The notes under the pieces are model-generated. The model did no database searches and was not told where the DNA came from. It saw nothing but the letters and a program-made list of their open reading frames with translations. DNA of 61,638 nt, from the NCBI RefSeq assembly GCF_004022425.1, contig NZ_RBZY01000015.1, forward strand, positions 1-61,638, given 5' to 3'. The stretch comes from Microbacterium enclense (GTDB lineage: Bacteria; Actinomycetota; Actinomycetes; Actinomycetales; Microbacteriaceae). Both the position numbers and the translations under genes were made by a program. Of the stretch, positions 46,156 through 54,609 are shown one piece after another. Numbering within the stretch: the stretch's first letter is position 1; each line of letters opens with the position of its first letter.

Positions 46156-47334
46156 ATGATCCCCACAGCACCCGCACGGCGAGCCGGTCTCGCCGTCATC
46201 GCTCTCGGCGCGCTCGTGCTCGCCGGCTGTTCGTCGACCAACAGCGCCGGCGGCGGCACCGACGACGCCAACAACCTCACCGCCGACATCGCGGCCGGAA
46301 GCACCGGCACCATGGACCAGTTCGCCGACATCTCGGACATCTGCCCCGCCGATGGCGAGCAGGTCTCGGTCGGCGTCGTGGACGGGTACGGCACGAACAC
46401 CTGGTCGAAGACCGTGCTGGCCGAGATCGAGAGCGAAGCGGCCAAGTGCGCCGCGATCTCGGGCGTCGAGTTCATCGCCGGTCGCGGCGACCTCGAGGCC
46501 ACGACATCGGGCATCACCAGCCTCGCCGCGAAGGGCACCGACATCATCCTCGTCATCCCCGACGCCGGTCCCGGCGAGGCGCACCTGCCCGCGATCCGCC
46601 AGGCCACCCAGGCCGGGTCGATCGTGGTGAACTTCGCGTCCGACCCGCAGGGCACCGCCGGCACGGACTACCTCGACTACACCGACCAGATCCCCGCGTT
46701 CGTCGGGAAGTCCAAGGCGCAGTGGATCGTCGACCAGTTGGGCGACGCGGGCGGGAACGTCGTGTTCTTCGGTGGCCCCTCAGGAGCCCTCGTCTCGACG
46801 CAGGAGTTCGCCGGCGCCAAGGAGGTCTTCGACGCCAACCCGCAGATCACGCTCGTCAACTCCGAGCCGATCTGGACCAACTGGGATCCGGCGCAGGCGC
46901 AGCAGGCGATGGCGGGCGTCCTCTCGCAGGGCCAGCCCATCGACGCGATCATCGCCGACTACGGCGCCTCGGCGTCGGGGGTCATCCGCGCCTACGAGGC
47001 CGCGGGTCAGCCGCTGCCCATCCTCACCTCGACCGACGACAACTCCCTGAGCTGCGGCTTCTCTGACCTCAAGGCGAAGAACCCGCAGTACGAGCTGGCG
47101 ACCGTCTCGTCTCGCACCTGGATCGGCCGCGTGGCACTGCGCAAGGCGCTGGCCGCGAAGTTCGGGACGTCGGATGCCGAGCCCTCGTTGTACGAGCTCG
47201 CGCTCTTCGAGGACTCCACGGGCTCCACGGCCGGGGCCATCACCCCGGACGAGGCGTGCCTTTCGTCGGCTCCCTCGGACGCGACGCCCTCGACGCTGTT
47301 GACCGCCGACGAGATCACGAAGCTCTTCGGCTGA
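46156..47334 (+). CDS. sugar-type ABC substrate-binding lipoprotein (Peripla_BP_4)
   Basis: A 392-residue exported lipoprotein with lipobox LAGC near residues 21-24 and an RbsB-like two-lobed domain (VSVGVVDGYGTNTWSKTVLA, TDIILVIPDAGPG, DAIIADYGASASGVIRAYEA). Family members bind sugars, nucleosides, autoinducer-2 and other small polar molecules; nothing fixes the ligand here. GAGGAG lies before the ATG. The next gene overlaps its stop by 1 nt. Confidence 0.9.
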   Translation: MIPTAPARRAGLAVIALGALVLAGCSSTNSAGGGTDDANNLTADIAAGSTGTMDQFADISDICPADGEQVSVGVVDGYGTNTWSKTVLAEIESEAAKCAAISGVEFIAGRGDLEATTSGITSLAAKGTDIILVIPDAGPGEAHLPAIRQATQAGSIVVNFASDPQGTAGTDYLDYTDQIPAFVGKSKAQWIVDQLGDAGGNVVFFGGPSGALVSTQEFAGAKEVFDANPQITLVNSEPIWTNWDPAQAQQAMAGVLSQGQPIDAIIADYGASASGVIRAYEAAGQPLPILTSTDDNSLSCGFSDLKAKNPQYELATVSSRTWIGRVALRKALAAKFGTSDAEPSLYELALFEDSTGSTAGAITPDEACLSSAPSDATPSTLLTADEITKLFG

Positions 47335-49844
47335 TGAACGGGACCCCCACGACCGTGGCATCCGCCCTCACCCTCTCGGGCATTACCAAGACCTACCCCG
47401 GTGTCACCGCGTTGGACGCGGTATCGGTCGACATCGCCGCCGGTCGCGTGCACGCCGTGCTGGGCGAGAACGGCGCCGGGAAGTCCACGCTCGTGGGGAT
47501 CGCGGCCGGGTCGGTGGTGCCGGATAGCGGCACCATCGGCCTCGCCGGGCGCGAGTTCGATCGCATCCGTCCCGCCGAGGCGCGGGAGGCCGGGCTCGCC
47601 ATCGTGTACCAGATCCCCGCGCTCGCTCCCTCGTTGAGCGTGGTGGATGCCGTGCTGTTGCTGCTCCCCGAGAGCAAACGCCCCTCCCGCCGCTCGGCGG
47701 CCGCCTGGGTTACGGCGCACTTCGAGCGGCTCTCCCTGAAGATCGATCCGCACGCTCTCGTGTCGTCGCTGTCGCTGCGCGAGGCGCACCTCGTGGAGAT
47801 CGCCGCCGCCCTGGCATCCGATCCTCGCGTGCTCGTGCTCGACGAGCCGACGGAGGCGCTGGGCCCTGAGGAGACCGCGTGGTTGTTCGGGCAGGTGCGG
47901 GGCCTGCTCGAGCAGGGCGTCGCCATCGTCTACATCACTCACCGGATCCCCGAGGTGATGGAGATCGGCGACGACCTCACCGTGCTGCGCGACGGCCGTG
48001 TCGTCGGACGCGGCCTGGTCGCCGACTTCACCGCGGATCAGGTGGTGGAGCTCATCGTCGGTCGGTCGTTGGAGACCACGTTCCCCGACAAGCCCGCCGC
48101 GCCGGCGGCGGACGCGATTCCCGCGCTCGAGGTCCTGGAACTCAGCGGCCCCGGCTACGACAACGTCTCGTTCTCGGTGTACCCGGGCCAGATCATCGGT
48201 CTCGCCGGCGTGGAGGGCAATGGGCAGCGTCGCGTCCTGCGCGGGATCGCGGGCGGCGGTTCGACGTCCGGCCGCGTCCTGGTGAACGGCCGGGAGATCT
48301 CCGCGCGCTCGCGCCGCTCGGCGGCGTCCGCGGGTGTGGTGTTCCTCCCCGGCGACCGCATCGGCGAGGCGATGTTCGGAAAGATGTCGATCCGCGAGAA
48401 CGCCGTCGCCGGAGCCCTGCGCGCCGCGATGCCCGGCGGTTTCGTCCGTCGCAGCCGTGAGTACGAGCTGACGCGCGAGGGCGTCGCCGGGCTCGCCGTG
48501 AAGACACCCCATTTCGAGGTGTCGGTCTCGGCGCTCTCCGGTGGCAACCAGCAGAAGGTCCTGTTGGCCCGCGGGCGCCTCGGCGACCCGAAGGTGCTCC
48601 TCGTCGAGGACCCGACGCAGGGCGTCGACGCCGGCGCGCGCGTGGACATCTACGCCTTCCTGCGCGAACTCGCCGCCTCGGGCGTCGCGGTCGTCGTGCT
48701 GTCGACGGATGCCGTGGAGCTCGAGGGCCTGTGCGACCGGGTCGTGGTGTTCTCGCGCGGCCGCGTCCAGGCGACCCTCGTCGGCGACGACGTCGACGAG
48801 CGTGCCATCACGGGAGCGGCCGTGCTGTCGCACGAGACGGCCGCCGTCGAGGTCGCGAAGAACGCCCGTCGGCGCTCGCGCGGCATCCTCGCGGGGGAGA
48901 CGCAGGCCGTCGTCCTGCTCGGGCTCGCCGTCGCTCTGTCGATCGTGACCTCGTTCGTGTCATCGGCGTTCCTCAGCCCCCTGAGCATCAGTCAGCTGCT
49001 CGCGGCGACGAGCGTGCTCATCTTCGTGGGACTCGCGCAGCTCGTGGTCGTGATGACCGGCGGCATCGACCTGAGCATCGGCTCGGTGACGGCGCTGTCG
49101 GCGGTGATCCTGTCGTTCTTCGCGCAGCAGGGTCTCGGCTTCTTCCTCATCGGCGTCGTTCTCGCGCTCGCCGCGGGGGCCGCGGTCGGGTGGATCAACG
49201 GTCTGCTCGTCACGCGCCTGTCTCTCCCGCCCGTCATCGCGACGCTGGTCAGCTCGATCGCGGTGCTCGGCGTCGCGCAGGTCCTGCGGCCGAGTCCCGG
49301 CGGTTCGGCCCGTGCCGACGTCCTCACGACCCTCGGTCTCGCGGTCGCCGGCGTGCCCCTGATTCTCGCGCTCGCCGTGGCGGTCGCCGTCGCGATGTGG
49401 TTCGTCATCCAGCGCACGCGCGGCGGTCGCGCCCTGCGCGCGGCCGGATCCGACCCGGTGAAGGCCAACCGCATGGGCGTCCTGGTTCCGCGGACCCGCC
49501 TTCTCGCCTCCGTGACGGCCGGTCTTCTCGCCGCCGTCGCCGGCCTCGCGGTGTACTCGCGCTCGGGCATCGGCGACGCGAATGCCGCGCAAGCGCTCAC
49601 CCTCACCTCCGTGACGGCGGTCGTGATCGCCGGGGCGAGCATCTTCGGCGGCTCGGGCTCGGCTCTGGCGGTCGCCGCCGCCGGGCTGCTGCTGCAGACG
49701 GTGACGAGCGCGCTGGCGTTCCTGTCGCTGGGACTGTCGTGGCAGTACTGGCTGCAGGGCGCGTTCGTCCTCTTCGCCGCCGTCGTCCCGCTCGTCGTGG
49801 CGCTCGTGCGGCGCGGTCGCTCACCGGGAGTGCGGCCCGGCTGA
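47334..49844 (+). CDS. ABC importer: tandem ATPase domains fused to a permease
   Basis: An 836-residue fusion of an RbsA-like double ATPase (about 1-500) and an RbsC-like permease (about 530-830). Domain 1 has Walker A GENGAGKST (44-52) and Walker B VLVLDEPTEALG but a degenerate signature (LSLREAH). Domain 2 has a degenerate Walker A (GVEGNGQRR), as usual for this family, a good signature LSGGNQQKVLLARG and VLLVEDPTQGVD. The permease part has VVVMTGGIDLSIGSVTALSA and a run of helices. Normally these are separate polypeptides. With the separate permease at 45026 and the binding protein it makes a complete importer. Confidence 0.92.
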   Translation: MNGTPTTVASALTLSGITKTYPGVTALDAVSVDIAAGRVHAVLGENGAGKSTLVGIAAGSVVPDSGTIGLAGREFDRIRPAEAREAGLAIVYQIPALAPSLSVVDAVLLLLPESKRPSRRSAAAWVTAHFERLSLKIDPHALVSSLSLREAHLVEIAAALASDPRVLVLDEPTEALGPEETAWLFGQVRGLLEQGVAIVYITHRIPEVMEIGDDLTVLRDGRVVGRGLVADFTADQVVELIVGRSLETTFPDKPAAPAADAIPALEVLELSGPGYDNVSFSVYPGQIIGLAGVEGNGQRRVLRGIAGGGSTSGRVLVNGREISARSRRSAASAGVVFLPGDRIGEAMFGKMSIRENAVAGALRAAMPGGFVRRSREYELTREGVAGLAVKTPHFEVSVSALSGGNQQKVLLARGRLGDPKVLLVEDPTQGVDAGARVDIYAFLRELAASGVAVVVLSTDAVELEGLCDRVVVFSRGRVQATLVGDDVDERAITGAAVLSHETAAVEVAKNARRRSRGILAGETQAVVLLGLAVALSIVTSFVSSAFLSPLSISQLLAATSVLIFVGLAQLVVVMTGGIDLSIGSVTALSAVILSFFAQQGLGFFLIGVVLALAAGAAVGWINGLLVTRLSLPPVIATLVSSIAVLGVAQVLRPSPGGSARADVLTTLGLAVAGVPLILALAVAVAVAMWFVIQRTRGGRALRAAGSDPVKANRMGVLVPRTRLLASVTAGLLAAVAGLAVYSRSGIGDANAAQALTLTSVTAVVIAGASIFGGSGSALAVAAAGLLLQTVTSALAFLSLGLSWQYWLQGAFVLFAAVVPLVVALVRRGRSPGVRPG

Positions 49845-49900
49845 GCCGCCACCGCATCGGCATCCCCTTCGGAACCCTCAGACCTCTCGGAAAGGCCATC

Positions 49901-51283
49901 ATGAAGAACACCGGAACCACCGGCACCAACGGTGTCGATTGGGAGGCGCGCGTCGACTTCGACCGCCTCCGCGACGAGCGTCTCGCGCGCGTGAAGGCGG
50001 AGCTGGAGCGCTCCGAACTCGGTGCGGTGCTCGCGTTCGACTTCTCCAACATCCGCTACATGACCGCGACGCACATCGGCACGTGGGCGATGGACAAGCT
50101 GATCCGCTTCAGCCTGCTCACCCGCAACACCGACCCGATCTCGTGGGACTTCGGTTCGGCGGCCAAGCACCACGCGCTGTACAACCCGTGGCTGGATGTC
50201 ACCTCGTCCGAGATGGATGCCGATCCTCACGCGCCGCACGAGGGCACCAAGCGTCCGCGGCTCGAGTCGGGTGCACGGGCGGGCATCTCGACGCTTCGCG
50301 GAGCCTTCCCGCCGGATGCCGGGATCGCGGAGGAGGTGGCGCGCAAGATCAAGCGGGAGCTCGAGAAGTTCGGCGTCGCCGACCAGCCGCTCGGCGTGGA
50401 CGTCATCGAGCTCCCGATCCTCTTCGCCCTGCAGAAGGTCGGCATCCGGGTCGTCGACGGCCAGCAGGTCTTCATGGAGGCCCGGCGCATCAAGACGAAC
50501 GACGAGATCCGGCTCCTGACGCAGGCGGCCTCGATGGTGGACGCGGCGTACGAGGACCTGTACCGCTTCCTGCGTCCCGGCGTTCGCGAGAACGAGGCCG
50601 TGGGACTCGTCGCCAAGACGCTGTACGACCTCGGGTCCGAGTACGTCGAGGGCGTCAACGCGATCTCGGGCGAGCGCTGCTCCCCGCACCCGCACGTGTT
50701 CTCGGACCGCCTGATCCGGCCCGGCGACCCCGCGTTCTTCGACATCCTGCACAGCTGGAACGGCTACCGCACGTGCTACTACCGCACCTTCGCGGTGGGA
50801 TCCGCGAGCACGAAGCAGAAGGATGCCTACACCCGGGCCCGCGAATACATGGACCGCGCGATCGCCCTCGTGCGCCCCGGCGCCACGACCGCCGACATCG
50901 TCTCGGTGTGGCCGACGGCGCAGGAGTTCGGCTTCGCCGATGAGGAAGCGGCGTTCGCCCTGCAGTACGGCCACGGCGTCGGCCTGTCGATCTGGGAGAA
51001 GCCGATCTTCTCGCGGCTCGTCTCGTTCGAGCACCCCGAGGAGCTCAAGGAGGGCATGGTCTTCGCCCTCGAGACGTACTGGCCCTCCGCGGATGGCTGG
51101 GGCGCCGCGCGCATCGAGGAGGAGGTCGTGGTCACCGCGACCGGGTGCGAGGTCATCACGAAGTTCCCCGCCGAAGAGCTGCTGATCGCCGGTCCCCGGT
51201 ACATCGCGGTCGGCGGCCCGCTGAACAATCAGCGCGACTCGCAATCGCACCTGAACACGACGTGGGGCCGCGGGGAGGCGTGA
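49901..51283 (+). CDS. M24 (pita-bread) family enzyme with an altered metal site
   Basis: A 460-residue protein with the creatinase/aminopeptidase-P architecture: N-terminal domain (VLAFDFSNIRYMTATHIG) and C-terminal pita-bread domain. Against E. coli PepP the five metal ligands align as Asp281, Cys292 (normally Asp), His358, Glu391 and Glu406. The second Asp, in the usual D-x-T-R-T-F, is replaced here (TCYYRTF). It may therefore bind one metal or none and act like creatinase or the M24-fold lyases rather than as a peptidase. GGAAAGG precedes the ATG. It sits in the importer operon, so the substrate is probably a small C-N or C-S compound. Confidence 0.85.
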   Translation: MKNTGTTGTNGVDWEARVDFDRLRDERLARVKAELERSELGAVLAFDFSNIRYMTATHIGTWAMDKLIRFSLLTRNTDPISWDFGSAAKHHALYNPWLDVTSSEMDADPHAPHEGTKRPRLESGARAGISTLRGAFPPDAGIAEEVARKIKRELEKFGVADQPLGVDVIELPILFALQKVGIRVVDGQQVFMEARRIKTNDEIRLLTQAASMVDAAYEDLYRFLRPGVRENEAVGLVAKTLYDLGSEYVEGVNAISGERCSPHPHVFSDRLIRPGDPAFFDILHSWNGYRTCYYRTFAVGSASTKQKDAYTRAREYMDRAIALVRPGATTADIVSVWPTAQEFGFADEEAAFALQYGHGVGLSIWEKPIFSRLVSFEHPEELKEGMVFALETYWPSADGWGAARIEEEVVVTATGCEVITKFPAEELLIAGPRYIAVGGPLNNQRDSQSHLNTTWGRGEA

Positions 51284-52188
51284 TGGCGTCGGTCGGTTTC
51301 CTGGGCCTCGGCTCGATGGGGGCGGCGCTCGCCCGTCGCCTCGTCGACGCCGGTCACGATGTGCACGTCTGGAACCGTTCGCGGGGTCCGGTGGACGAGC
51401 TCGTGGCAGCCGGCGCCGTGGCCCGCGCGACGCCCGGCGAGGCGCTCGCGCAGCCGGTGTCGTTCTCGATGCTCGCCGACGACTCCGCGGCGCTCTCCGT
51501 CCTGGATGCCGAGTCCGTGGCATCCGCGTCGGGCGGGGTCCACGTGAACATGGCGTCGATCAGTCCCGCCGGGGCGGGGGAGCTGCAGCGGAGGTTCGCG
51601 GCGGCCGGGGCGCGCTACGTCGCCGCTCCAGTCCTCGGGCGCCCCACCGTCGCGGCGGAGGGCAAGCTCAACGTCCTGGTCGCGGGCGCGCCCGGCGACG
51701 TCGCCGAGGTCGAGCCGTTCCTGCACCTGTTTGCCGCGCGCCTGTGGCCGCTCGGTGAGGAGCCGTCGACCGCGAACGCCGTCAAGATCGCGGTGAACTA
51801 CGACATCATCCACGCCATCCAGGCGATGGGGGAATCGGTCGCCCTCGTGGAGGCGCGGGGCGTCGACCCGACCCTGTTCATCGAGATCCTGACCTCGACG
51901 CTGTTCGCCGGTGTCGTGTACAGCGGCTACGGGGGCATGATCGCCCGGCAGTCCTACGACCCGCCGGGGTTCGACGTGGCCCTCGGGTACAAGGATCTGC
52001 GGCTGAGCGCCGAGATCGCGGGGGAGACCGGCACGCATCTGCCGACCCTCGCCGCGCTCACCGCGGTGTTCGAGCGCGCACTGGCCGAGCCCGACCTCGC
52101 CCGCCTCGACTGGGGCGCGGCCGCCGAAGTCACCCGGCGGGGTCTCCTGCCGGCATCCGCAGAAGAACGAGAGGGAGGTGCGGCATGA
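51283..52188 (+). CDS. 3-hydroxyisobutyrate-dehydrogenase-family oxidoreductase
   Basis: A 301-residue beta-hydroxyacid dehydrogenase: Rossmann motif FLGLGSMGAALARRLVDAG, the substrate-loop region VHVNMASISPAGAGELQRRF and the catalytic lysine in NAVKIAVNYDI. It oxidises a 3-hydroxy acid or reduces an aldehyde or imine. The ATG overlaps the M24 stop by 1 nt, and its own stop overlaps the SDR start by 4 nt. Substrate unknown. Confidence 0.88.
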   Translation: MASVGFLGLGSMGAALARRLVDAGHDVHVWNRSRGPVDELVAAGAVARATPGEALAQPVSFSMLADDSAALSVLDAESVASASGGVHVNMASISPAGAGELQRRFAAAGARYVAAPVLGRPTVAAEGKLNVLVAGAPGDVAEVEPFLHLFAARLWPLGEEPSTANAVKIAVNYDIIHAIQAMGESVALVEARGVDPTLFIEILTSTLFAGVVYSGYGGMIARQSYDPPGFDVALGYKDLRLSAEIAGETGTHLPTLAALTAVFERALAEPDLARLDWGAAAEVTRRGLLPASAEEREGGAA

Positions 52189-52889
52189 GCCGCAGGTATC
52201 TGGTGGTCGGGGGCACATCGGGGATCGGACGGGAGATCGTCACCTCGCTCGCCGCCGACGGTCACGAGGTCACGCTCACGGGCCGTGACGCGGTGGCGGC
52301 GGAGGCGATCGCCCGCGAGATCGGGCCGAACGTCCGCGGCATCTCGGTGGACATCTCGGAGCCGGAAGACATCGCGCCCGCGCTCGCCGACGTCGGCGAA
52401 CTCGACGGCCTCGTGCTCGCCGCGATCGAGCGCGACGCGAACACCGTGCGCGACTACGACATCGCCCGCGCCCGGCGCCTGGTGACCCTCAAGCTCGTGG
52501 GGTACACCGAGACCGTGCACACGCTGCTGGACCGGCTCGTGCCGCAGCGCTCGACCGGCATCGTGCTGTTCGGCGGCCGCGCGAAGGACGCGCCGTACCC
52601 CGGGTCGATCACGGTCTCGACCATCAACGGCGGCGTCGAGGGGCTCACCACGGCGCTCGCGCTCGAACTCGCCCCGCTGCGCGTGAACGCGCTGCATCCG
52701 GGCATCATCGGCGACAGCCCGTTCTGGGCCGGGAAGCCCGCGGGAGTCCTCGAGGGCTACTCCTCCCGCACCCCGGGCGGCGAGCTCGCGACGATGCGCG
52801 ACGTCGTGGATGCCACCCGGTTCCTGCTCCACAACGAGGGTGTCTCGGCGACCAACCTCTACGTCGACCGCGGGTGGCGCATCACCTGA
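52185..52889 (+). CDS. short-chain dehydrogenase/reductase-like protein lacking the Tyr-Lys pair
   Basis: A 234-residue SDR-fold protein with the cofactor motif GGTSGIGREI. In the catalytic helix, where FabG has YAAAKAGLIGF, this protein reads VSTINGGVEGL: the catalytic Tyr is Val144 and the Lys is Asn148. The rest of the helix (TTALALELAPLRVNALHPG) is well conserved, so this is a divergent member rather than a misread frame. It may be non-catalytic, use other residues or act as a partner subunit. Last gene of the importer operon. Confidence 0.82.
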   Translation: MSRRYLVVGGTSGIGREIVTSLAADGHEVTLTGRDAVAAEAIAREIGPNVRGISVDISEPEDIAPALADVGELDGLVLAAIERDANTVRDYDIARARRLVTLKLVGYTETVHTLLDRLVPQRSTGIVLFGGRAKDAPYPGSITVSTINGGVEGLTTALALELAPLRVNALHPGIIGDSPFWAGKPAGVLEGYSSRTPGGELATMRDVVDATRFLLHNEGVSATNLYVDRGWRIT

Positions 52890-53265
52890 GGCCCTGGTCG
52901 GGTAAGTCCCGTTGGAACCCCTGTCGCCTGAAGGGTCGTCGGGGGCTCTTTCGCTGTGGATCTCCGGCAGATCGCCGTCGAATTAGCGACGCTCGGCCCG
53001 GTGCGCGGGCACGACGCAGGGCGGCTCCTCGGCTACATCGGCGACTTCCCGCCAGTCGAGTTCGAGTACCCGCTCTATGCTGACCACGATTAGCTGGTGG
53101 GAATCGAATAGCGCGAGTCTCCATAAGACCCAGGGCTCTTCAGGTCACAGCCGTGGCGCCCGGCGTCGCCTGCTCGACCATTCTGGATGCCGCGGGTCCC
53201 ACTCGGCTGGAGAGGAGTCTCATGCGAGGAGGTATTTTGCCTGGGATGGATTTGGGGTTGTCAGG
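52890..53265. other. gap with a broken gene end; left part of a lower-GC insert
   Basis: Holds the fragment at 52956-53093 and the leader of the next gene. Composition is clearly less GC-rich toward the right. No transposase, integrase or tRNA was recognised. A GAGGAGG at about 53226-53232 does not sit at a useful distance from a start codon of the following frame. Confidence 0.4.
52956..53093 (+). pseudogene. 45-codon fragment, probable truncated gene end
   Basis: GTG to TAG frame encoding a protein-like segment (VDLRQIAVELATLGPVRGHD then GRLLGYIGDFPPVEFEYPLY). No ribosome binding site is seen and the frame is closed by TGA just upstream (52929-52931). It reads like the C terminus of a larger protein that lost its beginning. 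No family is recognised. Confidence 0.35.
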
Positions 53266-54489
53266 ATGAATGCTCCGATGAATGTACCTGGCGACGAAGA
53301 GATGTTCTCTCTCGAGTCCCTTGTTTCCAGGCTGCGTGGTCTTCCGGACAGCGTCATCGAGCTCCTTTGGGACCCGTTTGAGCTTCCCAGTCAGGATTTT
53401 GGGGGCATCGTGATGCGCCTCCCGGACGGGTGGACTCCGGGAGGATCTCCCTCGTTGGACGAGGTGCGGGAGGCGGCGAGAATGGGGGTGGGGGTCGCGT
53501 GGGGGTCGTACTTCGATCTCGAGTGGCTCGGTTCCGACATCCGGTACATCACCGCCCTCGTGTGCTCTCCGGCGGCTGAAGGGACGGGCCACCTCGAACG
53601 GGTTGAGGAGGCTTCATCGCTCAGGTGTCTCATGACGCCGTTCGTCGGTGTCGACGGCGTGATCGATGTCTCCGGCTTGATCGAGCTGCGCAAGCTCGTG
53701 ACCGGTGAGACTGCGTTCCTCAGCGGATTTGGGCTGCCGCGGCTGGAGGACCTCCATTACATGGGCAATAGTTTGCCTGACGGCATCCGCACGGGGCCTG
53801 CCGTGGCATACGCGGTCCTCGACGTCGCGCGCTTCGATGCGAAGATTCTCGAGAACTCGAGCGGACTTCGTACCCTCCAGGTCGAGAGAGCTCGTCACGT
53901 CGACCTGAACACCTTGCCGGAACTCATCTCGCTGGAGAATTTGTCCTTGCGCCTGTGCAAACGTGTGACGGGTGTGGAGGGGCTGAGGCAGCTGCCGTCC
54001 TTGAGAGAGGTGCAGATGGCCTTTGTCACCAAACTGGAGGAGCCGGAAAGGCTGCTCGCCCTGGACCACAGCGGTGTGCATGCATGGGGAACCCCTGCCC
54101 TGGATCCCGCCCTGATTCGTAGGGCGAAGGAACTGGGGCTCACCTGGTCGGTGAGCCCGGTCTCCAAACCGGCGGAAATCATTCGTATCTCGGAGGCCTG
54201 GGACGGTGGCGCCTACGAAGTCACTTTCGACGAGTGGAATCACCTCGCCGCATCCCTCAGCCCTGACGAGTTCGATCTCCCCTCGACCGAGGAAGTGGAA
54301 CAGACACTTCGCCGTGCAGTGGCGTTACGTGGCTCCCGCGGCCTTCGGCAGTCGATCATGTATGACTCCGAAGCGGGAGCGGTCATCGCCCGGGTGCCAA
54401 ACCGCCGCAGCGCCAATCGTGTGCGCGATATCTGGCTCCAGGAGCTCCACGATCCCGACATCCTGAATCGGATCCGGCGCGACTCATAG
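53266..54489 (+). CDS. orphan protein with leucine-rich-like region, atypical composition
   Basis: A 407-residue protein from the ATG at 53266; a further ATG at 53281 is possible and neither has a strong ribosome binding site. The middle contains imperfect leucine-rich-like units (GLRTLQVERARHVDLNTLPE, LISLENLSLRLC, VEGLRQLPSLREVQMAF), suggesting a solenoid for protein binding. No signal peptide or membrane helix. Hand counts of several 60-base lines give 52-65% GC against about 75% in the preceding SDR gene, which suggests recent acquisition. Function unknown; an immunity or toxin-system partner is possible but unproven. Confidence 0.6.
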   Translation: MNAPMNVPGDEEMFSLESLVSRLRGLPDSVIELLWDPFELPSQDFGGIVMRLPDGWTPGGSPSLDEVREAARMGVGVAWGSYFDLEWLGSDIRYITALVCSPAAEGTGHLERVEEASSLRCLMTPFVGVDGVIDVSGLIELRKLVTGETAFLSGFGLPRLEDLHYMGNSLPDGIRTGPAVAYAVLDVARFDAKILENSSGLRTLQVERARHVDLNTLPELISLENLSLRLCKRVTGVEGLRQLPSLREVQMAFVTKLEEPERLLALDHSGVHAWGTPALDPALIRRAKELGLTWSVSPVSKPAEIIRISEAWDGGAYEVTFDEWNHLAASLSPDEFDLPSTEEVEQTLRRAVALRGSRGLRQSIMYDSEAGAVIARVPNRRSANRVRDIWLQELHDPDILNRIRRDS

Positions 54490-54609
54490 ATCGGACGCGA
54501 ATCTCATGGTCAGGCCGACTCGGGTATCCAATAGCGCAGGCAGGTCGACGACTGCGCGCCCTGGTAGCTGCAGCGGTCCTGCTCCACGCCTCTGAGTTCC
54601 AACGTTCCC
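54490..54609 (-). other. gap with a possible minus-strand coding remnant
   Basis: On the minus strand 54510-54600 reads as a protein-like C terminus (LRGVEQDRCSYQGAQSSTCL then RYWIPESA) ending in TGA, but it has no start of its own; the frame merges into a shadow of the GntR gene. It may be another remnant at the right edge of the insert. Confidence 0.25.

Noticed and set aside
52890..54609. Insertion sequence or phage island
   Set aside because: No transposase, integrase, terminal inverted repeats or target duplication could be found by eye.
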